A DNA stretch of 64,000 nucleotides from Bifidobacterium [indicum] DSM 20214 = LMG 11587 (GCF_000706765.1 NZ_CP006018.1:558001-622000); one strand, 5' to 3'; positions 9,064 through 19,576 are shown, numbered from the stretch's first letter. Numbers and translations are program-made. The notes: a model not told the origin generated them from the letters alone.

Positions 9064-12000
9064 TCAGGCCTCCAAGACCTTCTCGATACGCTGCAGGCTC
9101 ACAGGCGTGGCCGTACCCAGCTCCTGGGCCCAGATGGAGACATAGTACTCTTCAAGCATCCACCTGGCCCGCTGAATCCTGTCCATGGCCGCATCACGGG
9201 CGGGACCGTTGGGGAGTGCCGAGGCCGTCTTCCGTGCCTTGTCCACCTTGTCCTGGGCGGTCTGGGCCTGCCAGGCCCATCGCACATCCCGGTCCTTGTC
9301 CCTGCGGGCCTTCTCCAGGCGCATCAAGTCGGCATGGAGATACGTCTGCAGGCGGGGCAAGGCATAGGGAGGATCAACCCCGATGAACCCTTTCTGCACC
9401 AGGGTTGATGCATGCTGCCGTATCCATTGCAGAACGGAAAGGAGGGGGAGGTCGGCAGGACCCGATACGGCCTTGTCGACCTCCGCGTAGCGTTGGAGGA
9501 TGGCAATCGCATCCTTGGCCACCTGGTAGACGGTGTCTTCGAAGACCTGCCCCAGCCCGGACACCGTCTCCTGTAGGGTCTGGTCATCGGTGATGGCTTC
9601 GGTTTCGGGAATCAGGCGTTTCACGGCCGCCAACTGAAGGTCCCTGGTCAGGGCATCCGTATTGCGGTAGGGGGCTGAGGCCAGCATCAGTGATTCGCGG
9701 CTCAACCAGCGGGAGGATATGCGTTGGGAGGGGAGCTCAAGCTTCTCCAGAGCGGCCTGCCATATCATGTCCTTCCGGGACTCGGTTGTGGCTCCTGCCT
9801 TATGGAGCAGGTCGGCGCGCCTGACCGCCTTCCCCTCCTTGGCGGCCTGCGAGGCCCTGTTTCCGACCACGGTCCGGGCGGACTCCCTGGCAAGTCCGGC
9901 CAGGCGTGACTGAAGCTCGGACAGGGATTTGGATTGCCCCAGCACCTTCGGCTGTTCCGGAGCTGGTTGCCCTGCGCTCGGCCTATCGGCACCCGGACGG
10001 TCCTGGCCTGACGCGACCGGATCGGAGCGGCCCTTCCTGACGCGACCATGCTTGCGATGACGACTGGGTTCCTCCTCGACCTGGAAGGTCATTCGCAGGT
10101 AGGGAGGCAATCGGTCGAGTTGAGCCTGGTCGAATACCTCGGGGTGGATCTGCGCGCCGACCACATCGATGGCGGCGGCGGTGAAGACATGGGTGAAATC
10201 AGGCCAGGTTCCAACCGTCGATTCCTGGTCGACTGCCTTGCCTCTCCCGTTCGTGCCTGATCCGGAAGCGGTGGACGACCCGTACACGGGTTCCTGCCCT
10301 GCCCCGCTGTAATCGGACCCGGGGAGGGTGGCGTAGTGCCCGTCGATCCACCGGCGGATGGCCCGGGCCGTGTCGGGTGCGGGAACGAACTGGACACGAA
10401 GAGTCTTGGGGAGGGATTTGATGGTCGAGACGATGAGGTCATCCAGGAGTCCGGGCACGTTCCAGGTGAACTCTTGTGGGTTCAGTTGTGAGAGCGTGCC
10501 GACCGGTATGTGGATTGTGACCCCGTCGTTCGGGTCGCTGGGGTTGTAGACGTAGGTCAGGGGGAGGTCCAGTTCGTTCCCGTCCCTGCCCAGGGTATGC
10601 CAGTGGTTGGGATAGTCGCCTGGCCGGTATCCCTCCTCATTCCGGCTGAGTCGTTCCACCTTGCCGGGGTCGAAGTCCAGAAGGTGCGGATCCTGGTCGT
10701 GGTTGTGCCTCCACCAGTTTCCGAGGGCTGCCACGGAGGTTGCCTCATGGGGGAGTCGTTCAAAGTAGAAGTCGGCCAGGTCGGTCTCGTTGATGGTGTC
10801 GGCCACTTGGCGGGTTCGGCTGGTCTGGTCGTCGGCCTCCCGGAGGATGTCACGATTGGTCCGGATGAAGTCGTCGTGGGGGAACCTCTGCCGTATGTCG
10901 CCTTCGACCAGCCCCTGACGCACCAGGAACTCCCGGGCCTGGGTGGGGTTTATGGAGCCCCATTGGATGGTCTTGTCCTGAACGATGGGGAGGCCATATA
11001 GGAGGACCTTGGAGGATGCCACGGCCGCACCGCGTGAGGCTGACCAGTGGGGTTCCGCATAGGTGGTCCGGGTCAGGGACCTGGCCAGGGGTTCCGCCCA
11101 GGCCGGGTCGATGGCGGCGCAGTACCGGGCCCAGAGCCGGGAGGTCTCCACCAGTTCGGCCGACATGATCCAGGCGGGGGTGCTCTTGGAGACGGCCGAT
11201 CCGGGGAAGATGGCGAAGTGGGTGCCCCTGGCGCCCTGGTACTCGTTCTTGGAGCGTTTTTGGGCACGTTTCATGGCCTTGGCTCTGGCGGCACCTTTGA
11301 GGCCGGTGAAGTCCGAGGCCTTGGGTTCATGGATGACCTGCATGCCGATACTGGACAGGAGACCGGAGAGCATGGAGCGGTGGATCCCCTGGTCGTCCCA
11401 GGAACATACCAGGGAGTGGGCGGCCTGTTGGGCCTGGGGGAGGTTCAGGATTCCCTTGTCCGGTGCCTTGATGGGCTTAGGGTTCCCCACCTGCATGTGC
11501 ATTCCCTGGCACATCTGTACCAGTTGCTGGTAGAGGTCGTGCCACTGCCGCATCCGCATGAAGCTGATGAACTCCTGCTTGCAAGCCTTGCGCAGGGCCG
11601 AGTTGGAGGACTGCTTCACCTCCGGGAAGAAGCGGTGCCAGATATTCAGGGCGGTCAGGAAGTCGCTCGTCGGGTCGTCATACCGAGCATGGAGGCGATC
11701 GGCTTCCTCCCGTTTCTCCTCGGGGCGCTCGCGGGGATCCTGGAGGGAGAGGAAGGCGACGACCACCAGAACCGCCGCCAGGGTGTCGGGCGTGGTGTCC
11801 TGGCCCGCCTGGAGAACCATCCTGCCCAGGCGGATGTCGATGGGGATCCGGGCCAGTTTCCTGCCCAAGGGGGTCAGTCTGACCTCGCCCCGGGTCCGGG
11901 CCACAGCCTGGAGTTCGGTCAGTTCGTTGAAGCCGTCGGTGACCGCCCTTGTGTCCGGTGGGTCGATGAACCCGAAACCGGTTACATCCTCGGCGGTCTT

Positions 12001-13254
12001 TGCCACGCCTACCGAGAGCATATGGAGAACCACCGCCCCCAGAGAAGTGCGCAGAATCTCCGGATCCGTGAATCTGGGTCGTGTATCGTAGTCGTCTTTG
12101 CTGTACAGGCGGATGGCAATGCCATCGGCCACGCGTCCACAGCGCCCGGCCCGCTGGTCGGCGGATGCCTGGGAAATGGGTTCGATGGGAAGCCGTTGCA
12201 CTTTGGCCGACTTGGAATACCTGCTGATCCTGGCCATGCCCGGGTCCACCACATAGCGGATGCCGGGTACGGTCAGGGAGGTTTCGGCCACATTCGTGGC
12301 GATGACGATGCGCTGGTGGTTGTGCTGTTCGAAGACCCGGTGCTGCTCCTTGGCCGAAAGCCTGGCGAAGAGGGGAACCAGCTCTATGGCATCGGTGCGC
12401 TGCATATCCGAAGCCCTGGGGCCGAAGTGGCGCCTCAGTGCGGTCTCGTACTCGCGGATGTCGCGCTCGCCGGCCGCAAAGACCAGGATGTCACGTGGAC
12501 CGTTCACATGCGTGGAATGGATGACCAGTTCGGCACATGCTCTGGCAACGGCGGTGGGTACGTCCAGGTCATCCTGGTCCCCGTCACCTTCCTGGAGGAA
12601 TCCTCCGGAAGAGAAACCGGGCACCGCCCGCATAAGGGCGGGTGGGGATCCGGCGGGTTCGTAAAGGGTCTGGACCGGGTAGGTGCGGCCTGAGACCTCA
12701 ATGACCGGGACCTGCGTATGGAGGGCCTTGGCGAAGTGGTCTCGGAACTTGACCGAGTCGATGGTGGCCGAAGTGATGATCAATTTCAGATCACGGCGTT
12801 TGGGCAGTAGAGCCGTCAGGTACCCCAGAAGAAAGTCGATGTTCAGACTGCGTTCATGGGCCTCGTCGATAATGATCGTGTCGTAGGCCCGCAGCTGGGG
12901 ATCACCCTGTATCTGGGCTAACAGGATGCCGTCTGTTACCACCCGCAGACGGGTGCGTTTGGAGGACTGGTCGGTGAACCTGACCTGGTAACCGATTTCC
13001 TCACCCAACCGCACCCCTGTCTCGGATGCGATTCGCTCCGCCACCGTCCTGGCGGCTATGCGCCTGGGCTGGGTGTGGACTATCTGGTGGCCGTGGGTTC
13101 CCCTCCCCATTTCCAGGAGGATTTTGGGTATCTGGGTGGTCTTGCCCGACCCGGTCTGCCCCGAGACGATGACCACCTGCGAGGTTCTGACGGCCTGCGC
13201 TATGTCGTCCTTGGCTGCACTGACCGGCAGCTCCACAGGGTATTGGAACCTCAT
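9064..13254 (-). CDS. hrpA: ATP-dependent RNA helicase HrpA (DEAH box)
   Basis: Large DEAH-box helicase thought to act on RNA and ribosomes. It is 1396 aa, close to the usual 1300 for HrpA. Motif I is GQTGSGKTTQ (32-41), motif II IIIDEAHERS, motif III TSATID, motif V ATNVAETSLTVPGIRYVVD and motif VI QRAGRCGR. The long C-terminal region carries the HA2/OB-fold part and the HrpA-specific DUF3418-like end. Its ATG overlaps the TGA of the upstream methyltransferase gene by four bases (13251-13254), so the two are coupled. Confidence 0.95.
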   Translation of the reverse strand: MRFQYPVELPVSAAKDDIAQAVRTSQVVIVSGQTGSGKTTQIPKILLEMGRGTHGHQIVHTQPRRIAARTVAERIASETGVRLGEEIGYQVRFTDQSSKRTRLRVVTDGILLAQIQGDPQLRAYDTIIIDEAHERSLNIDFLLGYLTALLPKRRDLKLIITSATIDSVKFRDHFAKALHTQVPVIEVSGRTYPVQTLYEPAGSPPALMRAVPGFSSGGFLQEGDGDQDDLDVPTAVARACAELVIHSTHVNGPRDILVFAAGERDIREYETALRRHFGPRASDMQRTDAIELVPLFARLSAKEQHRVFEQHNHQRIVIATNVAETSLTVPGIRYVVDPGMARISRYSKSAKVQRLPIEPISQASADQRAGRCGRVADGIAIRLYSKDDYDTRPRFTDPEILRTSLGAVVLHMLSVGVAKTAEDVTGFGFIDPPDTRAVTDGFNELTELQAVARTRGEVRLTPLGRKLARIPIDIRLGRMVLQAGQDTTPDTLAAVLVVVAFLSLQDPRERPEEKREEADRLHARYDDPTSDFLTALNIWHRFFPEVKQSSNSALRKACKQEFISFMRMRQWHDLYQQLVQMCQGMHMQVGNPKPIKAPDKGILNLPQAQQAAHSLVCSWDDQGIHRSMLSGLLSSIGMQVIHEPKASDFTGLKGAARAKAMKRAQKRSKNEYQGARGTHFAIFPGSAVSKSTPAWIMSAELVETSRLWARYCAAIDPAWAEPLARSLTRTTYAEPHWSASRGAAVASSKVLLYGLPIVQDKTIQWGSINPTQAREFLVRQGLVEGDIRQRFPHDDFIRTNRDILREADDQTSRTRQVADTINETDLADFYFERLPHEATSVAALGNWWRHNHDQDPHLLDFDPGKVERLSRNEEGYRPGDYPNHWHTLGRDGNELDLPLTYVYNPSDPNDGVTIHIPVGTLSQLNPQEFTWNVPGLLDDLIVSTIKSLPKTLRVQFVPAPDTARAIRRWIDGHYATLPGSDYSGAGQEPVYGSSTASGSGTNGRGKAVDQESTVGTWPDFTHVFTAAAIDVVGAQIHPEVFDQAQLDRLPPYLRMTFQVEEEPSRHRKHGRVRKGRSDPVASGQDRPGADRPSAGQPAPEQPKVLGQSKSLSELQSRLAGLARESARTVVGNRASQAAKEGKAVRRADLLHKAGATTESRKDMIWQAALEKLELPSQRISSRWLSRESLMLASAPYRNTDALTRDLQLAAVKRLIPETEAITDDQTLQETVSGLGQVFEDTVYQVAKDAIAILQRYAEVDKAVSGPADLPLLSVLQWIRQHASTLVQKGFIGVDPPYALPRLQTYLHADLMRLEKARRDKDRDVRWAWQAQTAQDKVDKARKTASALPNGPARDAAMDRIQRARWMLEEYYVSIWAQELGTATPVSLQRIEKVLEA

Positions 13255-13961
13255 GCCCGGCCTATCTCGATGATTCGGAAGCCCTTTGCCGAGGCGGCCT
13301 TGGTCACGGTCCAGCCATCTCCGAGGTTCTTGGACAGCCAGGGGACAAGGGAATCCGCACCCAGGTTGCGTTGGACGACCAGGTAGGCCCGGCCCTCGGG
13401 TTTCAGGCGGGGCAGGTAATTCATCAGGAGTTCGTGCAGTGCCTCCTTGCCGACACGAATGGGTGGGTTGGACCAGATCAGGTCGAACATAAGGTCGTCC
13501 GGCAGTTGGTCGGGGAGGACCGCCTGGATGCCCTTCAGCCCATTGGATTCGGCATTGCGCCGGGTCAGGTCAAGGGCCCGCTCGTTGACATCCACGGCGT
13601 AGACGTTTGCTTCGGGGGAGAGGAGTCCCATGCTGAGGGCGATGGGCCCCCATCCACAGCCCAGGTCGAGGAAGTCGCCGGTCGGCGGAGGGGTTGGGAC
13701 CTTCTTCAGGAGGACGGAGGTGCCAAGGTCCAGTCTGTTGGCGGAAAACACCCCGTTGGAGACCTGCACCGGAATCTGATGGCCTGCCAGGTTGACCTGT
13801 ATGGTCCTGCGCTCGTCGGGGGAGGCCGGCGTAGCGGTGAAGTACTGCTCGCTCCGGCCTGAAGTCCGCCGCCCGTCCGTGGGTGTTTCCTGGTTCTTGT
13901 CCGTCATACCCGTCCCGTCCGTTCCATCCATCCTGTCCGCCCTGTCACCATCCGCCTGCAT
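13251..13961 (-). CDS. RsmC-like 16S rRNA guanine-N2 methyltransferase
   Basis: SAM-dependent methyltransferase of 236 aa with motif I FLDLGCGWGPIAL, motif II VYAVDVNERALDL and the NPPI tetrapeptide in IWSNPPIRVGKEALHELL, which is characteristic of rRNA N2-guanine methyltransferases of the RsmC/RsmD group. The first 40 or so residues are low-complexity and hydrophilic; ATG 13961 has a GGGAGAG just before it, but the ATGs at residues 11 and 19 are possible starts. Precise target (G1207 of 16S rRNA in E. coli RsmC) is inferred from family. First gene of a minus-strand unit with hrpA. Confidence 0.82.
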   Translation of the reverse strand: MQADGDRADRMDGTDGTGMTDKNQETPTDGRRTSGRSEQYFTATPASPDERRTIQVNLAGHQIPVQVSNGVFSANRLDLGTSVLLKKVPTPPPTGDFLDLGCGWGPIALSMGLLSPEANVYAVDVNERALDLTRRNAESNGLKGIQAVLPDQLPDDLMFDLIWSNPPIRVGKEALHELLMNYLPRLKPEGRAYLVVQRNLGADSLVPWLSKNLGDGWTVTKAASAKGFRIIEIGRA

Positions 13962-14102
13962 CTCTCTCCCGGAAGGCCCGGCCCCCGACTCGGCTCAGGG
14001 TTTCTCAATGTCTGCTAAGACGATGATAATAAAGACCATGCCTTGATTCCGCTTATACCGGATTCCGGACTGATTCCATCATCTATCTGTGCAGAGGTGC
14101 CT

Positions 14103-15659
14103 TTGACCCAGAACCATTCCAGCGAAGACAGCACGGGCATCGGGAAGACCGACCGCCCGGAATCGTCCGTGCCGCAGTTCGAGGAAGTGTCCTCACCCTC
14201 GTCTCCGGGACATGTTGACCGTCTGACCGGGCGTTCGGACGTTCTCTTGGAGCAGTCCGCCGGGGATGCACCCCAGACCGTGGACCAGGTGGAATGGGAG
14301 GAGCGCGAGCGACGCAATCAGTTCAGACATGTTGAGGGACTGGGTGAACTCAGGGACGTAACCGAGGTCGAGTACAGGAAGATCCGCCTTGAACGGGTCG
14401 TTCTGATTGGCGTATGGTCCAACGCCCGGACTCGGGTGGAGGAGGCCGAGGAGTCCCTCCGTGAGTTGGCGGCGCTGGCGCAGACAGCTGGTGCAGAGGT
14501 CCTGGATGGTCTCCTCCAGCAGCGGGCCAAGCCCGACCCGGCCACCTATGTGGGGTCGGGCAAGGCCAGGGAACTGGCGGATATCGTTGCCGGGCTTGAG
14601 GCGGATACAATCATCGCCGACGACGACCTCCATCCCTCCCAGCGGCGTGCACTGGAGGATGTGACCAAGGTCAAGGTGGTGGACAGGACCGCCCTGATTC
14701 TTGACATCTTCGCCCAACACGCAACCAGTCGCGAGGGTAAGGCCCAGGTGGAGTTGGCCCAGTTGGAGTACATGCTGCCCAGATTGCGTGGCTGGGGTGG
14801 ATCGCTCTCCCGCCAGGCCGGTGGTCAGGCAGCTGGACAGTCCGGTGGTATCGGGTCGAGGGGTCCGGGCGAAACCAAAATCGAGACCGACCGCCGCGTC
14901 ATTCGTCACCGTATTACCCGCCTGAAGCGGCAAATCGCCCAGATGTCACCCTCTCGAGAGGTCAAGCGAGGGTCGCGGCAGCGCTTCGGCCTGCCGACCG
15001 TGGCCGTAGTGGGCTATACCAATGCAGGTAAGTCCTCGCTGACCAACAGGTTGACCGGGTCCAGCGAGCTGGTCGAGAATGCTCTCTTCGCCACCCTGGA
15101 TACGGCTGTACGACGCACCAAGGCCAGGGACGGAAGACTCTACGTATATGTCGATACGGTCGGTTTTGTGCGCCGCCTGCCTACCCAGCTGGTTGAGGCT
15201 TTCAAGTCAACCCTGGAGGAGGTCGCCCAGGCCGACCTGATTCTCCACGTGGTGGATGGATCGCATCCTGATCCCTTCGGGCAGATTCGCGCCGTCGACA
15301 AGGTCCTGGCCGATATAGAAGGCGTGGGGTCCATTCCCAGGATTTTGGTCTTCAACAAGGTCGACCTGATGGAAGGGGCCGCCCGAGACAGGCTATCCAA
15401 TCTGGAACCGGATGCCTTCCTGGTTTCGGCTCGTAGTGGAACCGGTATCGATGACCTGCGTGAGCGGGTGGAGGACCTTCTGCCCAAGCCGGAGGTCCAC
15501 GTGGAAGCGCTTATGCCTTATACCAGCGGATCCCTCTTGGCCCGGGTCAGGCAATTTGGCCGGGTGACGGGATTGGACTATCGATCTGATGGCATCATGC
15601 TGAGTGCCGATGTGGACGACGGACTGGCGGCCGCCATCCTGAAGGAATCAATAGACTGA
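14103..15659 (+). CDS. hflX: Ribosome-associated GTPase HflX
   Basis: GTPase that splits stalled ribosomes. It is 518 aa. The HflX N-terminal domain is visible (TYVGSGKARELADIV, ADTIIADDDLHPSQRRALED), then the linker GGIGSRGPGETKIETDRR, then the G domain with GYTNAGKSSLTNRL (G1), DTVGFVRRLP (G3) and NKVDLM (G4). The start is uncertain: TTG 14103 has GAGGTG at 14094-14099 and is preferred over TTG 14043, whose upstream region has no ribosome site. The first 70 residues are poorly structured in either case. It diverges from the minus-strand rsmC-like gene. Confidence 0.92.
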   Translation: MTQNHSSEDSTGIGKTDRPESSVPQFEEVSSPSSPGHVDRLTGRSDVLLEQSAGDAPQTVDQVEWEERERRNQFRHVEGLGELRDVTEVEYRKIRLERVVLIGVWSNARTRVEEAEESLRELAALAQTAGAEVLDGLLQQRAKPDPATYVGSGKARELADIVAGLEADTIIADDDLHPSQRRALEDVTKVKVVDRTALILDIFAQHATSREGKAQVELAQLEYMLPRLRGWGGSLSRQAGGQAAGQSGGIGSRGPGETKIETDRRVIRHRITRLKRQIAQMSPSREVKRGSRQRFGLPTVAVVGYTNAGKSSLTNRLTGSSELVENALFATLDTAVRRTKARDGRLYVYVDTVGFVRRLPTQLVEAFKSTLEEVAQADLILHVVDGSHPDPFGQIRAVDKVLADIEGVGSIPRILVFNKVDLMEGAARDRLSNLEPDAFLVSARSGTGIDDLRERVEDLLPKPEVHVEALMPYTSGSLLARVRQFGRVTGLDYRSDGIMLSADVDDGLAAAILKESID

Positions 15660-15682
15660 AACTGCTGGTATCATTGACTTGA

Positions 15683-16837
<1,155 letters not shown>

Positions 16838-17176
16838 TTTCTGTACCGTCCGTTCCTGTACCGGTTCACCTGTCGGATTCGGGCGACTGATAGCGCCTGT
16901 CGGCTTTTAGCGAGGACCAGGACCATGGGTTTGTTTGCCTTGTCCTGGTTCTTTCTTTATCGTTCGGCGCTTAGGTGAAGATATTCCTGTCTCCTGGTCG
17001 ACGATGATAGGATGGCACCGATTCGGGGTCATCCGTTCATTGCTAACAGACCCTCGTAGGTATCTGATGAAGTTGGGCACCGGCTGACATCTGACTGTTT
17101 CGCTCGGTGGCTGGTGCCGCTGCAATACGGTGTCCTGGGGTTCGGGCGTCGTGAGGCTTATATTTGGAGGTGTTCG
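16838..17176 (+). other. Intergenic region ldh to CDF exporter
   Basis: This 339-base stretch contains the ldh terminator (16916-16960) in its first third. The remaining part has no open frame with coding character on either strand and no RNA gene that I recognise. The promoter of the exporter gene must lie here, but no clear -35/-10 pair is visible. Confidence 0.6.
16916..16960 (+). terminator. Intrinsic terminator downstream of ldh
   Basis: Perfect 8-bp arms ACCAGGAC (16916-16923) and GTCCTGGT (16942-16949) with an 18-base loop, followed by the T-rich TCTTTCTTTAT. Confidence 0.7.
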
Positions 17177-18127
17177 ATGGCTGAAGATGCTGTATCCAGT
17201 GGGTTCCACGATGGGCACCAGGCTCCTGCCGGTGCCAAACACCGCAAACAACTCTTGATGACCCTGGCCCTGACGGGGAGCGTCTTCCTGGCAGAGGTGG
17301 TCGGGGCGATAGTCACCAACAGCCTGGCCCTTCTGGTCGATGCGGGTCACATGATGACCGATATGGCCGTCCTTATTGCATCCACGGTGACCGCGATCCT
17401 GATGGAGCGGCGCCCGACCTCCAACAGGACTTGGGGCTGGTCGCGACTGGAGGTCATCACCTCGGCAGGGGGCGCAATTGTTCTCCTCCTGGTGGGAATC
17501 TATGCCATCGTCGAGGCCGGGATACGCCTCTTTGTGCCGAATCAGGACCAGGTGGAGGCTATGGGGCTCCTCCTGTTCTTCGGTGTTCTGGGACTTGCGG
17601 CCAATCTGGGGTCCATCTTCGTTCTGTCGTCCAGTCATGACGACAACCTGAATATGAAGGCGGCCTTCCTGGAGGTCATGAACGATGCACTGGGTTCCGT
17701 GGCCGTCATCATTTCGGCTGTGGTCATGCTCCTGACGGGGTGGAACGGGTTCGATGCCGTTGCTGGTGGTCTCATTGCCATCCTGATGATACCGCGTGCC
17801 CTTTCACTGCTTTCGAAGAGCATCAGGGTCCTCCTTGAGGAGCCTCCCCAGGGACTGAACATGGATCATGTCCGAGAGCATCTGGAAAAGGTACCTGGTG
17901 TTCTTGAGGTGCACGACCTGCATGCCAACAGTGTCTCCAGCGGTTTGCCCCAGCTCACCGCCCATGTGATTGTGAATACCGACTCCACCACTGATGAAAA
18001 CGAGCAGATACTGACCAGTATGCAGAAATGTCTGCGAACCCACTTCCCGGTTTGCGTCGAGCACACCACGTTCCAGATTGAGCCCCAGGGTCACCAGGAC
18101 CTGAGTGGTGAACGCCTGAGCATGTGA
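17177..18127 (+). CDS. Cation diffusion facilitator (CDF) metal exporter
   Basis: Membrane exporter of divalent metals in exchange for protons. The 316-aa protein has about six membrane segments (for example 28-50, 95-117, 128-150, 171-190) and a cytoplasmic C-terminal domain (about 215-305). The TM2 metal-site motif is DAGHMMTD (His58, Asp62). In TM5 the usual HxxxD is replaced by ExxxD (FLEVMNDALGS, Glu166 and Asp170), which may alter metal preference away from zinc. ATG 17177 has TTGGAGGT at good spacing. It converges with lexA over a strong hairpin. Confidence 0.9.
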   Translation: MAEDAVSSGFHDGHQAPAGAKHRKQLLMTLALTGSVFLAEVVGAIVTNSLALLVDAGHMMTDMAVLIASTVTAILMERRPTSNRTWGWSRLEVITSAGGAIVLLLVGIYAIVEAGIRLFVPNQDQVEAMGLLLFFGVLGLAANLGSIFVLSSSHDDNLNMKAAFLEVMNDALGSVAVIISAVVMLLTGWNGFDAVAGGLIAILMIPRALSLLSKSIRVLLEEPPQGLNMDHVREHLEKVPGVLEVHDLHANSVSSGLPQLTAHVIVNTDSTTDENEQILTSMQKCLRTHFPVCVEHTTFQIEPQGHQDLSGERLSM

Positions 18128-18190
18128 GTGAGATCCGGTGCCGTCCCAGGTTGTGGTCCAAGACGGTCCTTGATTTCCACTTGTGCCTGT

Positions 18191-18235
18191 AAGATTGGCC
18201 CCCTCCGACCGCAATGGTCGGAGGGGGCCAATCTT
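18191..18235. terminator. Perfect 20-bp hairpin between convergent CDF gene and lexA
   Basis: Left arm 18191-18210, loop GCAAT, right arm 18216-18235; the arms are exact reverse complements and include a run of CCCCC/GGGGG. It lies 63 bases after the exporter stop and 9 bases from the lexA stop, so it can serve both strands. Flanking T-runs are weak. Confidence 0.8.
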
Positions 18236-18243
18236 CTATCTCG

Positions 18244-19023
18244 TCAGACCTTGCGCAGGACGGTTACCACCTTGCCCATTATCTTGGCATGGGTGCCGTC
18301 GATGGGGGAGTAGGACGGGTTATGGGGGATGAGCCACACATGGCCCTTCTCGCGCCGGAAGGTCTTGACAGTAGCCTCATCGTCAAGAAGCGCAGCCACA
18401 ATATCGCCGTTCTCGGCTTCCTGCTGCTGGCGCACCACGACGAAATCACCGTCGCAGATTGCTGCGTCCACCATGGAGTCTCCGTGTACTTCCAACATGA
18501 AAAGCTGCCCGGTACCGGTCAATCGCTCGGGCAGCCGCATGACATCGTCGACATGCTGATCGGCCAGGATGGGCTGCCCGGCCGCAATCCTGCCCACCAG
18601 GGGAACGTCGTGCGAACCGACAATGGCCTCGTCCGTGTATTGGTCCGGAAAGGGGATGACGGTGGATGATGCCTGTTTCTGCTCGGGTTGGTCGTGGACC
18701 AGTTCGATGGCCCTGCCCTTGTTGGCCGTAAGGCGGATGTACCCCAGATCTTCCAGAACCTGAAGCTGATGTTTTACCGAGGAGGTGCTTTTCAGTCCGG
18801 CGTTCTTGCCGATTTCACGATAGGAAGGAACGAAGCCACGCTCGGACAGGTGGGTTTTGATGGCCTGGAGCACCCGCTCCTGACGGTCCGTGAGCTGGGG
18901 CTGCTCTTGTGCATCGGGAGACGGAGCCGTAATCCCGTCATGCGTGGCGCTGGTTTCCTCGGCCGCTGTCTGACCAGTGAGTGAACCCATGCCTGTCTCG
19001 GGTCTGTATGGGACGGTGCTCAC
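18244..19023 (-). CDS. lexA: SOS repressor LexA
   Basis: Repressor of the DNA-damage response that self-cleaves when RecA filaments form. It is 259 aa counted from GTG 19023, which has AAAGGAG 9 bases upstream. A 40-residue Thr/Ser/Pro-rich N-terminal extension precedes the winged helix DNA-binding domain (about 43-110, TDRQERVLQAIKTHL, VPSYREIGKNAGLKSTSSV). The cleavage site Ala148-Gly149 is in VGRIAAGQPI, the nucleophile Ser183 in HGDSMVDAAI and the general base Lys220 in TVKTF. All catalytic parts are intact. It is divergent from the LysM gene with LexA boxes between them. Confidence 0.96.
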   Translation of the reverse strand: MSTVPYRPETGMGSLTGQTAAEETSATHDGITAPSPDAQEQPQLTDRQERVLQAIKTHLSERGFVPSYREIGKNAGLKSTSSVKHQLQVLEDLGYIRLTANKGRAIELVHDQPEQKQASSTVIPFPDQYTDEAIVGSHDVPLVGRIAAGQPILADQHVDDVMRLPERLTGTGQLFMLEVHGDSMVDAAICDGDFVVVRQQQEAENGDIVAALLDDEATVKTFRREKGHVWLIPHNPSYSPIDGTHAKIMGKVVTVLRKV

Positions 19024-19078
19024 GACAGGCTCCTTTCCTAGTTGCTGCCGGTAATCGTATCTCAGCAAAAAGCAAAAA

Positions 19079-19094
19079 TCAAACAAATGTTCGA
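19079..19094. promoter_or_regulatory. LexA box 1 (near lexA)
   Basis: TCAAACAAATGTTCGA differs at one position from the actinobacterial SOS box TCGAACNNNNGTTCGA. It lies 56 bases upstream of the lexA start, fitting autoregulation. Confidence 0.75.
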
Positions 19095-19130
19095 ATGGGG
19101 CTTGCCAAGTTCTCCGACCCATGCCACAAT

Positions 19131-19146
19131 GAGAACATCTGTTCGA
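19131..19146. promoter_or_regulatory. LexA box 2
   Basis: GAGAACATCTGTTCGA keeps both core half-sites GAAC-N4-GTTC. Its centre is 16 bases from that of box 3, so two repressor dimers could sit in tandem before the LysM gene. Confidence 0.75.
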
Positions 19147-19162
19147 TAGAACATTTGTTCGA
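19147..19162. promoter_or_regulatory. LexA box 3 (immediately upstream of LysM gene)
   Basis: TAGAACATTTGTTCGA keeps GAAC-N4-GTTC and ends 12 bases before the ATG at 19175, adjoining the ribosome site AAAGGGG. Occupancy should block transcription of the LysM gene. Confidence 0.78.
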
Positions 19163-19174
19163 AAGGGGCTTCTG

Positions 19175-19576
19175 ATGACAGCTTGCAGTGCTACTAAGGT
19201 TCTCGTGCCGTCCTCTGCGTCGGGTCGGTCATCCCTGTACCGGCTCAATGGGTTGAAGCCAGCCGGTCATAAGGTGGAATCAAGGAGGATTCGACTGAAC
19301 GCAAGAGGCAGGCTTATCACCTTCCTCCTGAGTGTGGCGCTCGTTTTTGCGGGACTCAGTGTCGGTGTCCAACATGCAGAGTCGACCACGGGTCCCCAGG
19401 AGGTCATCTCCTACACGGTTCGTCCGGGTGACACAATCTGGTCTTATGCAGCCTCGGTCACTCCAGCCGGAGGGGATGTCAGTGCTTCGGTTGACCAAAT
19501 CATGCAGATGAATAATCTGTCCTCTCCCAGACTTCAGGTCGGTGACCGAATACTGGTCCCGGACAATCAGGCCTGA
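19175..19576 (+). CDS. SOS-controlled LysM membrane protein, candidate cell-division inhibitor (YneA/ChiZ-like)
   Basis: Small 133-aa protein with one membrane segment (about 47-66, RLITFLLSVALVFAGLSVGV) and a C-terminal LysM domain (about 78-129, ISYTVRPGDTIWSYA to LQVGDRILVPD) that would bind peptidoglycan outside the cell. The gene is divergent from lexA and directly preceded by two LexA boxes; nrdR follows. The same layout is known for B. subtilis yneA and M. tuberculosis chiZ (Rv2719c), whose products delay division during DNA damage. Function here is inferred from architecture and position. ATG 19175 has AAAGGGG 7 bases upstream. Confidence 0.82.
   Translation: MTACSATKVLVPSSASGRSSLYRLNGLKPAGHKVESRRIRLNARGRLITFLLSVALVFAGLSVGVQHAESTTGPQEVISYTVRPGDTIWSYAASVTPAGGDVSASVDQIMQMNNLSSPRLQVGDRILVPDNQA

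Noticed and set aside
11047-12693. 548-codon open frame on the plus strand opposite hrpA
   Set aside because: It is a shadow of the high-GC hrpA frame: glycine/arginine-rich, without a motif or ribosome site, while the minus strand has every DEAH-box motif.
14043-14102. TTG 14043 as the hflX start
   Set aside because: No ribosome site precedes it; TTG 14103 has GAGGTG at the right distance.
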